Part shown: positions 1 to 7,535 of the stretch, one piece after another
Layout of the letters: each line of letters starts with the position of its first letter
Numbering within the stretch: position 1 is the stretch's first letter
Source of the DNA: Coprobacillus sp. CAG:605
GTDB lineage: Bacteria; Bacillota_I; Bacilli_A; RF39; UBA660
Assembly: GCA_000433255.1 (NCBI GenBank)
Contig: HF998239.1
Span: 1 to 35,168, forward strand
DNA length: 35,168 nucleotides
Direction: 5' to 3'
Made by a program: the position numbers and the translations under genes
The notes under the pieces: model-generated
Database searches by the model: none
Seen by the model: only the letters and a program-made list of their open reading frames with translations
What the model was told of the DNA's origin: nothing

Positions 1-19
1 CTCCCACTAAACCTTAATA

Positions 20-47
20 AAATAAAAATAAAGAACAATTTTTGTCC
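20..47 (-). terminator. Probable intrinsic terminator after cvpA-trxA
   Basis: Read on the minus strand, GGACAA (47-42), a 3-base loop and TTGTTC (38-33) form a 6-bp stem with one G-U pair. It is followed by a long T-rich tract (TTTATTTTTATTTTATT). It lies about 57 bases past the trxA stop. The stem is short, so strength is uncertain. Confidence 0.55.
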
Positions 48-103
48 ATAAAAAATAAAGCATAAAGCTTTAAGAAATTCCTATTGTAAAAAAAGAATCT
101 ATC

Positions 104-388
104 TTACTTGATAAATTCTTCAATTTCTTCTCTAGACATAAAGCCAATATTTTTCTTTGCTTCAACACCATCTTTAAAAAGAATTAGAGTTGGAATTGAC
201 ATAATACCATATTCACGAGCAATATCAGGGTATTCGTCAGTATTAACTTTTAAAATATTAAAGTCAACATCTTCTAGAACACGACCCATCATTTTACATG
301 GTCCACACCATTCGGCAAAAAAATCTACTAGAACAGTGCCATTTTTAATCTCATCATGGAAATTATCTTCTTTTAAATATTTAATCAT
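104..388 (-). CDS. trxA: Thioredoxin
   Basis: Small cytoplasmic dithiol-disulfide oxidoreductase of 94 residues, slightly shorter than the usual 100-108. The active site WCGPCK sits at residues 27-32 (Cys28, Cys31). The cis-proline loop SIPT is at 64-67, followed by the LILFKDG strand typical of the fold. The start codon shares one base with the upstream cvpA stop (TAATG), so the two genes are probably translationally coupled. In many Bacilli trxA follows cvpA-polX-mutS2; here polX and mutS2 are absent from the spot and the two flanking genes are joined. The role in protein thiol reduction is known for the family; nothing here suggests a specialised partner. Confidence 0.95.
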   Translation of the reverse strand: MIKYLKEDNFHDEIKNGTVLVDFFAEWCGPCKMMGRVLEDVDFNILKVNTDEYPDIAREYGIMSIPTLILFKDGVEAKKNIGFMSREEIEEFIK

Positions 389-1107
389 TATTTTGCCTCA
401 CTTTCATATTTTTTGATTATTTCTTCAGCCCCAGAAATCTTAATTTTATCTTTATCTACTAGCTCTTTAGCAGAATCTGGACTTATGACATGATATTTAA
501 GTAAAATTTCAAAGGCATTCTTATTATACTCAGCAGAGTTATTTTTATAAATATCTTTTAATGAAATAATCTCTCTAATAGCCATTTCTTCGTCTTTTAT
601 TGCGTCTTTTAAGATTGGGGTATTCATTAAGATTTTATTAGCAACGACTGATTCTTCAATTATAGGGTTTAAATTACTAAAATTACTTAGAATGAATAAT
701 GCCACAAAGATTATGATGTAATATTCAATGAACCCGAATATAAGTCCTAAAATCTTAGAAAATAAACCAAAGATAATGGTTAGATTAAGGAGCTTTTCAA
801 TGATACCGGTGGCAAAGAGCACGACTTTAAGAAGAACTTCTAAGACGGAAAATACAATAAAGAATGATATTGCTTCATAAATTATGATATTTAAGACTGT
901 AACACCTGCTAGGGCACCAGAAAAATTAAAAAATGGGAAATGCATGTACATAAACTGAGAAATTGGATCTTTTAAAGCCATGGCTAAAAATATTACTAAA
1001 AGAGTTCCAAAGAAGGAAACCGCACTTTTAATTACCCCCTTTTTAAAGCCAATAACAGCGCCAAAGATTAACAAGATTATGGTAATGCTATCTATTATTG
1101 TAATCAT
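388..1107 (-). CDS. cvpA: CvpA family membrane protein
   Basis: Integral membrane protein of 239 residues. Its N-terminal part has about four hydrophobic helices (roughly residues 3-23, 27-45, 64-92 and 105-142) and the GAVIGFKKGVIKSA pattern seen near the N-terminus of CvpA/YshB proteins. The last ~90 residues are charged, helical and soluble; Bacillus CvpA is shorter (about 177 residues), so this tail is extra. Known for the family: needed for colicin V production in E. coli, general role unclear. A GAAAGGAAG ribosome site precedes the ATG. First gene of a two-gene operon with trxA, divergent from rnhC. Confidence 0.85.
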   Translation of the reverse strand: MITIIDSITIILLIFGAVIGFKKGVIKSAVSFFGTLLVIFLAMALKDPISQFMYMHFPFFNFSGALAGVTVLNIIIYEAISFFIVFSVLEVLLKVVLFATGIIEKLLNLTIIFGLFSKILGLIFGFIEYYIIIFVALFILSNFSNLNPIIEESVVANKILMNTPILKDAIKDEEMAIREIISLKDIYKNNSAEYNKNAFEILLKYHVISPDSAKELVDKDKIKISGAEEIIKKYESEAK

Positions 1108-1203
1108 ATTATTACTTCCTTTCTATATTAAGTATATAATATTTTTTTTAATATTAAAAGTAGTTTTTCGGTATTAGATTGTTTATTTACTTATTTAAAT
1201 GGG

Positions 1204-1232
1204 TTGCGATAAATCTTAATCTATGGTATCTT
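1204..1232 (+). promoter_or_regulatory. Promoter of rnhC
   Basis: TTGCGA (1204-1209), a 17-base spacer and TATCTT (1227-1232), with TGG just before the -10 (extended -10). It places transcription start near 1239, just upstream of the preferred ATG at 1257, and so argues against longer N-terminal extensions. Confidence 0.6.
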
Positions 1233-1256
1233 AAACATGTGAAAGAAGTTGGAATT

Positions 1257-2192
1257 ATGGTTGTTGTTTTTAAAGCTAGTGAAAATGTTAAAAAGAAGTT
1301 AATTGAATATTATGAGCCTTATAGGAAGGCTAAGACGCCACCCTATGCGGTTTTTCAAGCCCAGGATTTTGATACGGTAGTAACGTTATATGAATCAGGA
1401 AAAGTTATGTTTCAAGGTGCTGATGCCGATATGGCAGCTTCAATTTGGATTGAACAAGAAAGAGTTTTAAATAATAGAATAATCTCACTTGACGGTAAAG
1501 ATAAAAGTAAAAAAGATAAAGAAGACGTAAAAAAGTTTTATAATATGAGTACGATTGGGTCAGACGAGGTTGGAACGGGAGATTATTTTGGACCAATTGT
1601 TGTTAGTGCGACTTATGTTTCAAAAGAAAATATTTCTTTTCTAACTGACTTGGGGGTTAGAGATTCGAAGAAGTTAACGGACGAAAAAATGATAGAGATT
1701 GCCCCAAAGATTATTAAAAAAATTCCTTATGTGACGTTTGTTTTAGACAATGCTTCATACAATAAACTTAACGATACCGATAAAAATATGAATAAGATTA
1801 AGGCAGTTTTACATAATAAGGTTTTAGTTAATTTGATTAAAAAAGGACCTTTTGATTATGAGAAAATTGTTATTGACCAGTTTGTTTATCCTAAGAAGTT
1901 CTATGAGCATATAAGTAGAGCTCCTGAAAAGATTACAAATGTGACTTTTTTAACTAAAGCTGAGGACCAAGTTATGAGTGTAGCAGCTGCTTCGATTATT
2001 AGTCGTTATGTATTCTTGAGTGAAATGAAGAAAATGAGTGAAAAGTTAGGTAAGACAGTGCCACTGGGAGCTTCTAATATGGTTGATGATTTTGCTTGCG
2101 AAATGGTTAAAAAATATGGAATGGATGTTTTAACATCTTGTACTAAGTTAAACTTTAAGAATACAGAAAAAGTTAAGAATCTGCTTTCTTAA
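1257..2192 (+). CDS. rnhC: Ribonuclease HIII
   Basis: Cleaves RNA in RNA-DNA hybrids. About 311 residues when started at the ATG at 1257; longer in-frame extensions run upstream through the promoter and are unlikely. Residues 1-90 form the N-terminal TBP-like substrate-binding domain (KASENVKKKL..., then YAVFQAQDFDTVVTLYESGKVMFQG split over two strands). The catalytic RNase H fold starts at GSDEVGTGDYFGP, with the acidic pair Asp103-Glu104. RDSKKLTD, VIDQF and AEDQV supply further family motifs. The presence of the N-terminal domain and the GSDEVG signature separate HIII from HII. Ends in a strong terminator. In many Firmicutes it lies next to zapA-cvpA; here it is divergent from cvpA and zapA is not seen. 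Confidence 0.95.
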   Translation: MVVVFKASENVKKKLIEYYEPYRKAKTPPYAVFQAQDFDTVVTLYESGKVMFQGADADMAASIWIEQERVLNNRIISLDGKDKSKKDKEDVKKFYNMSTIGSDEVGTGDYFGPIVVSATYVSKENISFLTDLGVRDSKKLTDEKMIEIAPKIIKKIPYVTFVLDNASYNKLNDTDKNMNKIKAVLHNKVLVNLIKKGPFDYEKIVIDQFVYPKKFYEHISRAPEKITNVTFLTKAEDQVMSVAAASIISRYVFLSEMKKMSEKLGKTVPLGASNMVDDFACEMVKKYGMDVLTSCTKLNFKNTEKVKNLLS

Positions 2193-2200
2193 CTTTTTTT
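2168..2200 (+). terminator. Terminator of rnhC, likely shared with holA
   Basis: A 10-bp perfect stem AAGTTAAGAA / TTCTTAACTT (2170-2179, 2186-2195) with a 6-base loop and a T run on the plus strand. It overlaps the rnhC stop codon. The A run on the other side makes it usable for the convergent holA transcript as well. Confidence 0.85.
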
Positions 2201-3116
2201 AATTACCTAAAATGAACATTTCTAGAGCTAGATATTTATCAATTTTACCGCTTTTGATTTTATAATCATAATCGCAGATAGTAAGTAGTTTATCTTCTAA
2301 GTCTTTTTTAGTAAAACTAAAAGCATTTTTCATAAGTTTATCTAACTGCCAATCAGGAATATGAAGTAAAGACATCATTTTCATACGTGATGTATTTTTA
2401 GTATATAATTCCATAGTTAATAGCATAAGACGATATTCACGAGCAATTAGATTAAATAAAGCTAAAGGTTCTACTTTTTGAGTTTTAAAATCTTTTAACA
2501 TTTTATTAATGGTATTTAAATCATTTCTAACTACGGCATCAACGAATTTAAAATTGTTATCTTCTAAGGACATTGAGGTTAAGTTATGAACGGCGGTAGT
2601 TTCAATATTACAAGGATTATTATAGTACAAGAAGATTTTTTCTAAGGTATTATAAGCCATATCATAGTTATTTAAAGAGGCATTGGTAATAAATGTGGCA
2701 TCATCTATTTTTAATGTGTAGCCACTTTTTTTAGCTAGGTCTACTATCCTACTAGTTATTTCTTTAGCGTATAGAGGTTTCATAACATTATAATGATATT
2801 TTTCTTTAATAATTTTGCTAATTTTTTTTCTTTCGTCAACAGTTTCACAAGTAAAAATTAAGGTTGTTAGGTCATTAGGGTGTTCTAAGTAGTCTTCTAA
2901 TACTTTAGTATCTATTCCCTTGCCTTGGAAAAATGTGGCATTTTTTATAACAAGAATTTTTTCACTACTAAAAAGATCAGTGTAATTAGCTTCAGTAATT
3001 ATTTCTTCTAAGGTAGTTTTATTAAAATCAATATTTTGATATTCTTTATTACCTACGATTTTATTTATTTCGTCATCAATTAAATGATAACTATTGCTTG
3101 CTATTAAGTAAATCAT
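2199..3116 (-). CDS. holA: DNA polymerase III delta subunit
   Basis: Clamp-loader subunit that opens the beta clamp. About 305 residues from the ATG at 3116, chosen because AGGTGA lies just before it; an upstream in-frame start at 3155 would overlap the promoter. Seen: the N-terminal MIYLIASNSYHLIDDEINKI signature, GIDTKVLEDYLEHP, central VDAVVRNDLNTINKML and the helical C-terminal collar with LFNLIAREYRLMLL and YDYKIKSGKIDKYLALEMFIL. No Walker A, as expected for delta. In many Bacillota holA follows comEC; here about 5.2 kb of accessory genes separate them and holA has its own promoter. Moderately divergent from the Bacillus protein but end-to-end. Confidence 0.9.
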   Translation of the reverse strand: MIYLIASNSYHLIDDEINKIVGNKEYQNIDFNKTTLEEIITEANYTDLFSSEKILVIKNATFFQGKGIDTKVLEDYLEHPNDLTTLIFTCETVDERKKISKIIKEKYHYNVMKPLYAKEITSRIVDLAKKSGYTLKIDDATFITNASLNNYDMAYNTLEKIFLYYNNPCNIETTAVHNLTSMSLEDNNFKFVDAVVRNDLNTINKMLKDFKTQKVEPLALFNLIAREYRLMLLTMELYTKNTSRMKMMSLLHIPDWQLDKLMKNAFSFTKKDLEDKLLTICDYDYKIKSGKIDKYLALEMFILGN

Positions 3117-3135
3117 ATTTTCTTCACCTAAGGTT

Positions 3136-3141
3136 ATTTTA
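3136..3141 (-). promoter_or_regulatory. Extended -10 promoter of holA
   Basis: On the minus strand TGATAAAAT gives an extended -10 (TAAAAT at 3141-3136), with no good -35 beyond a T run 17 bases upstream. The start point would be near 3129, leaving a leader of about 13 bases. It shows holA can be expressed apart from the upstream block. Confidence 0.5.
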
Positions 3142-3154
3142 TCATACAAAGCCA

Positions 3155-3188
3155 AAAGAAAAAAGAAGTATCGCTTCCTTTTTCCATC
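3155..3188. terminator. Weak two-way terminator between the HExxH genes and holA
   Basis: The short stem GAAG / CTTC around TATCG is flanked by A runs on one side and T runs on the other. It can end transcription from the HExxH array before holA. The stem core is only 4 bp plus A-T pairs, so this is a tentative call. Confidence 0.45.
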
Positions 3189-3223
3189 TATATAAACATT
3201 ATATAATGTATTATATTATATGC

Positions 3224-4213
3224 TTAATTTCTAGTTCTTTGACTACTTCCAAAATTTTTATCAACATTTGCAAAATATTGACACAAATCAGTTTTTAGAA
3301 TATCTTCAAAGCTTTTACTATTTTTCATGCCATTTTCAATGATTGCTATGATATCTTCAACTCTAACGAAACCGATATCTTTAAACCAATTTATTCCAGT
3401 TTCAATATTTTTTGAACTTGTTTTATCTTTTGCATAAATAACTGATATAGCTCGAACAAAATACTCGCAAAACATTGAATTTATATTTTGATAAACTTTA
3501 GGTAAGCCGTTTTCTATTGCCTCTTGAAATAAATATTCTTTATTTGGAATAAGTTCAAAATTTTTATCTACTGTAGGATTAACAAAATAATGAGCATATT
3601 CATGGTATAAATTAACTATTATAGATTCTCTTTTGTGTTCTAAGATACTTAAGTCTTCTCCAATTCCCTTGACCCAAAATACGCCATAATCGTCTGATGA
3701 TGAAAAGCCACCATTAGCTAACATAGTTATTTTATAATCAAAAGCCACATTCTCTGGAACATTAAATAATAATGAAAACTCATTTTTTACTTTTGGCTCA
3801 TTAAATTGATACAGATTATTAAACAAACTGCTAATTTTAATTAAAAATGAAGAATATTTTTGGAAAACTTGTTCAATATTTTCAGCATCATAAATTTTCT
3901 TTACTAAGGCTGCAAAATCATTGGCATTTTTTGTAGAGAAAGTATCTGGTTCACAGTTTCCTTTGTAATTAAATTCATTATCAAAGCAAAGATATAAATT
4001 AGTATAGCTGCCACAATTTTCATTATCTAAAATATAACTTTTTAATTCAGGATATTTTTTTAAATCAATTTTTTCTAATAGTTCGTTAACATATGGAAGA
4101 TCATTGTATTCAACAAAATCAATATCTTCAGCTTCTTCTTTAGTAATAGTTTTATCTTTTAATTTAACGGCTAAAGCTAATGCTTCTAATAATTCTATTC
4201 TTTTATCAAACAT
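3224..4213 (-). CDS. HExxH putative metalloprotease, paralogue A
   Basis: 329 residues, no signal peptide or membrane segment, so probably cytoplasmic. The core motif is YHEYAHYFVNP with HEYAH at residues 204-208, the zinc-binding HExxH pattern. CEYFVRAIS at 249-257 offers Glu250 as a possible third zinc ligand. The HExxH...NP plus E..VRA arrangement resembles DUF4932-type proteins; this link is from memory and unproven. Last of three tandem paralogues separated by 20-base gaps. Its last ~35 residues (KNSKSFEDILKTDLCQYF onward) are almost identical to copies B and C, while the middle of the protein is clearly diverged. No substrate can be named. Ribosome site AGGTGA, 7 bases before ATG. Confidence 0.75.
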   Translation of the reverse strand: MFDKRIELLEALALAVKLKDKTITKEEAEDIDFVEYNDLPYVNELLEKIDLKKYPELKSYILDNENCGSYTNLYLCFDNEFNYKGNCEPDTFSTKNANDFAALVKKIYDAENIEQVFQKYSSFLIKISSLFNNLYQFNEPKVKNEFSLLFNVPENVAFDYKITMLANGGFSSSDDYGVFWVKGIGEDLSILEHKRESIIVNLYHEYAHYFVNPTVDKNFELIPNKEYLFQEAIENGLPKVYQNINSMFCEYFVRAISVIYAKDKTSSKNIETGINWFKDIGFVRVEDIIAIIENGMKNSKSFEDILKTDLCQYFANVDKNFGSSQRTRN

Positions 4214-4233
4214 AAACAGTTCACCTCTAATTC

Positions 4234-5223
4234 TTAATTTCTACTTCTTTGGCTACTTCCAAAATTTTTATCAACATTTGCAAAATATTGACACAAATTA
4301 GTTTTTAGAATATCTTCAAAGCTTTTACTATTTTTCATGCCATTTTCAATGATTTCCACTATATCTTCGATTCTAACAAAGCCAATTTCTTTACCATATT
4401 CAATTTCTTTGTCTATGCTCTTTTGACTCACTTTATCTTTAGTATAAATAATTGATAAAGCTCTAACAAAGTATTCATAAAAAATTGTTATTATTTTTTG
4501 ATAAGGTACAGGAAGACCGTTTACTAGTGATTCTTGAAATAAGTATTCTTTATTGGGGATAAGCTCAAAATTTTTATCTACTATAGGATTAGCAAAATGA
4601 TGAGCAAATTCGTGATATATAGTGATTAAAATAGACTCTCTTCTATTTTTTAAAACATCTAGATTAGCACCAATACCTTTAACACAAGCTAGTTCATTGC
4701 CCTTTGTTGACGAAAATCCTCCATTAGCTAATATAGTAATTTTAGAATCAAAAGTTACATCTTCTGGCACATCAAATAGTAATGAATATTCTTCTCTTAC
4801 TTTTTGCTTATCAAACTTGTATAGATCGTTATAAACTCTACTTATCTTAGTTAAAAATGGATTATATTTAACAAAAATCTGTTCAATATTTTCAGTATCA
4901 TAAATCTTCTTAACTAAGTTGGCAAAATCACTAATATTTTTGGAACTAAATGCTTTAACCTTACAATTACCTTCATAATTAAATTCATCATCAAAATATA
5001 GATGCAATTCTGTGTACACACTGCAATCATTTATGTCTAGTACATAACTTGTTAATTCAGGATATTTTTTTAAATCAATTTTTTCTAGTAACTCGTTAAC
5101 ATACGGAAGATCATTGTATTCAACAAAATCAATACCTTCTGCTTCTTCTATAGTAATGCTTTTGTCTTTTAGTTTAACCGCTAGAGCTAATGCTTCTAAT
5201 AATTCTATTCTTTTATCAAACAT
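4234..5223 (-). CDS. HExxH putative metalloprotease, paralogue B
   Basis: 329 residues, middle gene of the tandem trio. The motif is YHEFAHHFANP, with His204, Glu205 and His208 at the same positions as in copy A, and Glu250 in YEYFVRALS. The N-terminal ~55 residues (MFDKRIELLEALALAVKLKD...) and the C-terminal ~30 are nearly the same as copy A; residues ~60-200 and 220-290 carry most differences. All residues expected for zinc binding are kept in all three copies, so none looks dead. The 20-base spacer and ribosome site before it match those before copy A exactly, a sign of unequal crossing-over or recent gene conversion. Confidence 0.75.
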   Translation of the reverse strand: MFDKRIELLEALALAVKLKDKSITIEEAEGIDFVEYNDLPYVNELLEKIDLKKYPELTSYVLDINDCSVYTELHLYFDDEFNYEGNCKVKAFSSKNISDFANLVKKIYDTENIEQIFVKYNPFLTKISRVYNDLYKFDKQKVREEYSLLFDVPEDVTFDSKITILANGGFSSTKGNELACVKGIGANLDVLKNRRESILITIYHEFAHHFANPIVDKNFELIPNKEYLFQESLVNGLPVPYQKIITIFYEYFVRALSIIYTKDKVSQKSIDKEIEYGKEIGFVRIEDIVEIIENGMKNSKSFEDILKTNLCQYFANVDKNFGSSQRSRN

Positions 5224-5243
5224 AAACAGTTCACCTCTAATTC

Positions 5244-6239
5244 TTAATTTCTACTTCTTTGGCTACTTCCAAAATTTTTATCAACATTCGCGAAATATTG
5301 GCATAAATCTGTTTTTAGAATATCTTCAAAATTTTTATTATTTTTCATGCCATTTTCAATGATTGTTATGATATCTTCAACTCTAACAAAACCAATAGAG
5401 CTAAACCAATTTATATCATTTTTAAGTCCTTCATCACTAACTTTACCTTTAGCATAAATAATTGATAAGGCTCTAACAAAAGATTCATATAATACAGGCT
5501 TTATATTTTGATAAGTCTTAGGTAGATTATTATCAATAGCTTCTTGTAGTAAAAAGTCTTTGTTAGGAATAATTGAGATATTTTTATCTACTATAGGATT
5601 AACAAAATAATGAGCAAATTCATGATATAAGTTAACTATAGAGTACTCTTTTTTATACTTTAAGACTTTTAAATTATCCCCAATGCCTTTAATACAAGCT
5701 AGTTCATTGCCATTTGAAGCAGAAAACCCACCATTAGCTAATATAGTTATTTTAGAATCAAAAGTCACCTCTTCTGGTACATTAAATAATAAGGAATACT
5801 CTTCTCTTATTTTTTGCTTATCAAATTTATAAATATCATTATAAACTCTACTTATTTTGATTGAAAGTTGATAATATTTTGCAAAAACTTGTTCAATATT
5901 TTCACTATCATAAATTTTCTTAACTAGATTGGTAAAATCACTAATATTTTTTGAGTTAAAAACTTCTAAATTGCAGTTTTTCTTATAATTAAATTCATTA
6001 TCAAAGTAAAGATATAAATTAGTGTAATAAGCACAATCTTTTATATCTAAAATATATTTTTTTAACTCAGAATATTTTTCTACATCAATTTTTCCTAGTA
6101 GCTCATTAACATATGGAATATCATTGTATTCAACAAAATCAATACTTTCTGCAGCTTCTTTTGAAACTGTTTTATCTTTTAATTTAACGGCTAGAGCTAG
6201 TCCTTCTAATAGTTCGATTCTTTTATCAAACATGTTCAT
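5244..6239 (-). CDS. HExxH putative metalloprotease, paralogue C
   Basis: First-transcribed gene of the trio, about 331 residues. Start taken at the ATG at 6239, which lies 8 bases after AAGGTGA; the longer reading to 6284 would run through the promoter. It begins MNMFDKR where the others begin MFDKR. The zinc motif is YHEFAHYFVNP (His206, Glu207, His210) and the candidate third ligand is Glu252 in YESFVRA. It shares the GSSQRSRN C-terminus with copy B. All three are read from the single promoter seen upstream. Closest by eye to copy B in the middle region. Function unknown. Confidence 0.75.
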   Translation of the reverse strand: MNMFDKRIELLEGLALAVKLKDKTVSKEAAESIDFVEYNDIPYVNELLGKIDVEKYSELKKYILDIKDCAYYTNLYLYFDNEFNYKKNCNLEVFNSKNISDFTNLVKKIYDSENIEQVFAKYYQLSIKISRVYNDIYKFDKQKIREEYSLLFNVPEEVTFDSKITILANGGFSASNGNELACIKGIGDNLKVLKYKKEYSIVNLYHEFAHYFVNPIVDKNISIIPNKDFLLQEAIDNNLPKTYQNIKPVLYESFVRALSIIYAKGKVSDEGLKNDINWFSSIGFVRVEDIITIIENGMKNNKNFEDILKTDLCQYFANVDKNFGSSQRSRN

Positions 6240-6274
6240 AAAATAATTCACCTTCTTTTGCTTATGTAGTTGAT

Positions 6275-6302
6275 ATTTTATCACAATTATTTATATTTTC
6301 AA
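6275..6302 (-). promoter_or_regulatory. Promoter of the HExxH gene array
   Basis: On the minus strand TTGAAA (6302-6297), a 16-base spacer and TAAAAT (6280-6275) with TGA before it (extended -10). Predicted leader about 30 bases. Just upstream (6307-6330) an 8-bp imperfect inverted repeat TTTTGTTG / CGACAAAA could be an operator or a terminator without a T tail; this is not settled. Confidence 0.6.
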
Positions 6303-6372
6303 GTCTTTTTGTCGCTTTTAGTCAACAAAAGAGAATATGCTTAGAATATTATTATTTTTACTATTTGTTTTA

Positions 6373-7267
6373 TTACACAAGTTCATATTCTCTAGCAATT
6401 ATACTAGCATCAGAGCAATATTTAATTACATATTCATTGTCTTGCTTACAAATAATGACTCCTACTGTATCATTTTCTTCAATAGTTTTTATATTTTTAT
6501 CTATATAATTCATATAAGTCATAATCTGACCAGTATGTTCCTTCTTAAGTTCAGTTACTTTTAATTCTACAACTACATAACACTTGTGTTTAATATTATA
6601 AAGCAGTAAATCAATATAATTATATCTATCATCTAATTTGATCTTATATTCGTTATCGACAAAAGTAAATCCATTACCTAATTCTTTTAAAAATGTAGGA
6701 ATGTCCTCAAGTATTAACTTTTGCAGTATTTTTTCAGATATAATTTCTTTTTTATTACTATTTCTAATATGAATAGGATTTTTAACAAAGTCTGTTATTC
6801 TTATATCATCCCTACTTTTCAATTTATTTCTTACATCTACTGGTATTCTTTCGTACTCATTAGATTTTATTTCTTAATTGTCTAACATCTAAATTATAGA
6901 CTTCACATTGATTGACATAATATTCTATTTTATTTATATCATCAAATGATAACATTTCATACCAATGACTCCATGTTAACTTTCCCGACATTGTCGGGAC
7001 TTTTTCAATTATTATATAAAATTGTTTGATTTTATATAATAATGATGGCGTATATTTTTTACCAAATTTATTTGTTAATCTTTTAGAATAGTCTTTTATT
7101 ACATTTTTTCCATACTTAGTATCTACATTTTTAAGTAGTTTTCCAACTTCTAAATATGTTTTTATTTTTTCCTTTGCTTTTGAATAATCTTTTATATTTT
7201 GACATATTTCATGATTTAATATCTTGTTTTCTATTTGGCAATATGTTTTATCTATTTCTTCTATCAT
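6373..7267 (-). pseudogene. DUF1016 / PD-(D/E)xK nuclease-like gene, frameshifted
   Basis: Two adjacent reading frames (7267-6860 and 6822-6373) together match the intact DUF1016 gene at 7536-8417 from end to end. The break is just after RQLRNKI near 6865: compared with the intact copy about 5 bases are missing in an A-rich run, after which the other frame reads KSNEYERIPVDVRNKLKSRD. The N-terminal half is only distantly similar to the intact copy (roughly 35-40% by eye), whereas the C-terminal ~115 residues are almost identical. The catalytic residues of the nuclease half (YNYIDLLLYN and VVVELKV) are preserved. Either half could still be translated separately: the first has an AAAGGAG ribosome site, the second has none that is clear. 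A split but functional gene cannot be excluded. Confidence 0.75.
6983..6999. repeat. Perfect palindrome inside the broken DUF1016 gene
   Basis: TCCCGACA, one central base, TGTCGGGA: 8-bp arms. It occupies the codons for VPTMSG just before the KLTWSH motif. The intact paralogue has a palindrome of different sequence at the equivalent site. Confidence 0.8.
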
Positions 7268-7279
7268 ATCTACTCCTTT

Positions 7280-7489
7280 CTATGGACTATAAGTCTCAAT
7301 TTTAAATTTATTATTTTCAATTTTAACTAAAATACGACCGTCGATATCAGTTATATATATTTTAGAATATTCTAAAGTACTTAGTACTTCCTTATTAGGA
7401 TGACCATAAGAATTATCTGAATTTAAATACTCAATTTGACTTTTTATGATTTTTTTCTTTATTTTTTCCAACTTAATTAAATCTCTCAA
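7280..7489 (-). pseudogene. Duplicated comEC 3' tail fragment
   Basis: An open stretch of up to 69 codons whose last ~43 residues (from SYGHPNKEVL to ETYSP) match the C-terminus of ComEC (YGHPNKEVL to KTCSP). The match carries on through the stop codon into the next ribosome site: CCATAGAAAGGAGTA is found both here and at the true comEC end. The upstream ~25 codons do not resemble ComEC, and no ribosome site supports a start. The piece lies directly before the broken DUF1016 gene, exactly as comEC lies before the intact one. Best read as the relic of a duplicated unit, comEC tail plus DUF1016; expression as a small protein is unproven. Confidence 0.7.
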
Positions 7490-7535
7490 CTCTTCAACAT
7501 TTTTAAATATGTTATCACATCCTATAAATGTTATA

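Larger units (their letters stand above)
3224..6239 (-). repeat. Tandem triplication of a ~1.0-kb gene unit
   Basis: Three units of about 1,010 bases each, gene plus spacer, in the same direction. The junctions at 4214-4330 and 5224-5340 are nearly identical over more than 100 bases, while the centres of the genes have diverged. The first repeat edge in unit A (from about 3235) differs slightly more than the other two. Confidence 0.85.

Noticed and set aside
3224..6239. Array of repeats as a CRISPR-like locus
   Set aside because: The repeats are about 1 kb each and protein-coding; there are no short regular repeats with unique spacers.
7280..7489. Independent small protein gene
   Set aside because: No ribosome site or clear start; the sequence is explained as a copy of the comEC tail.
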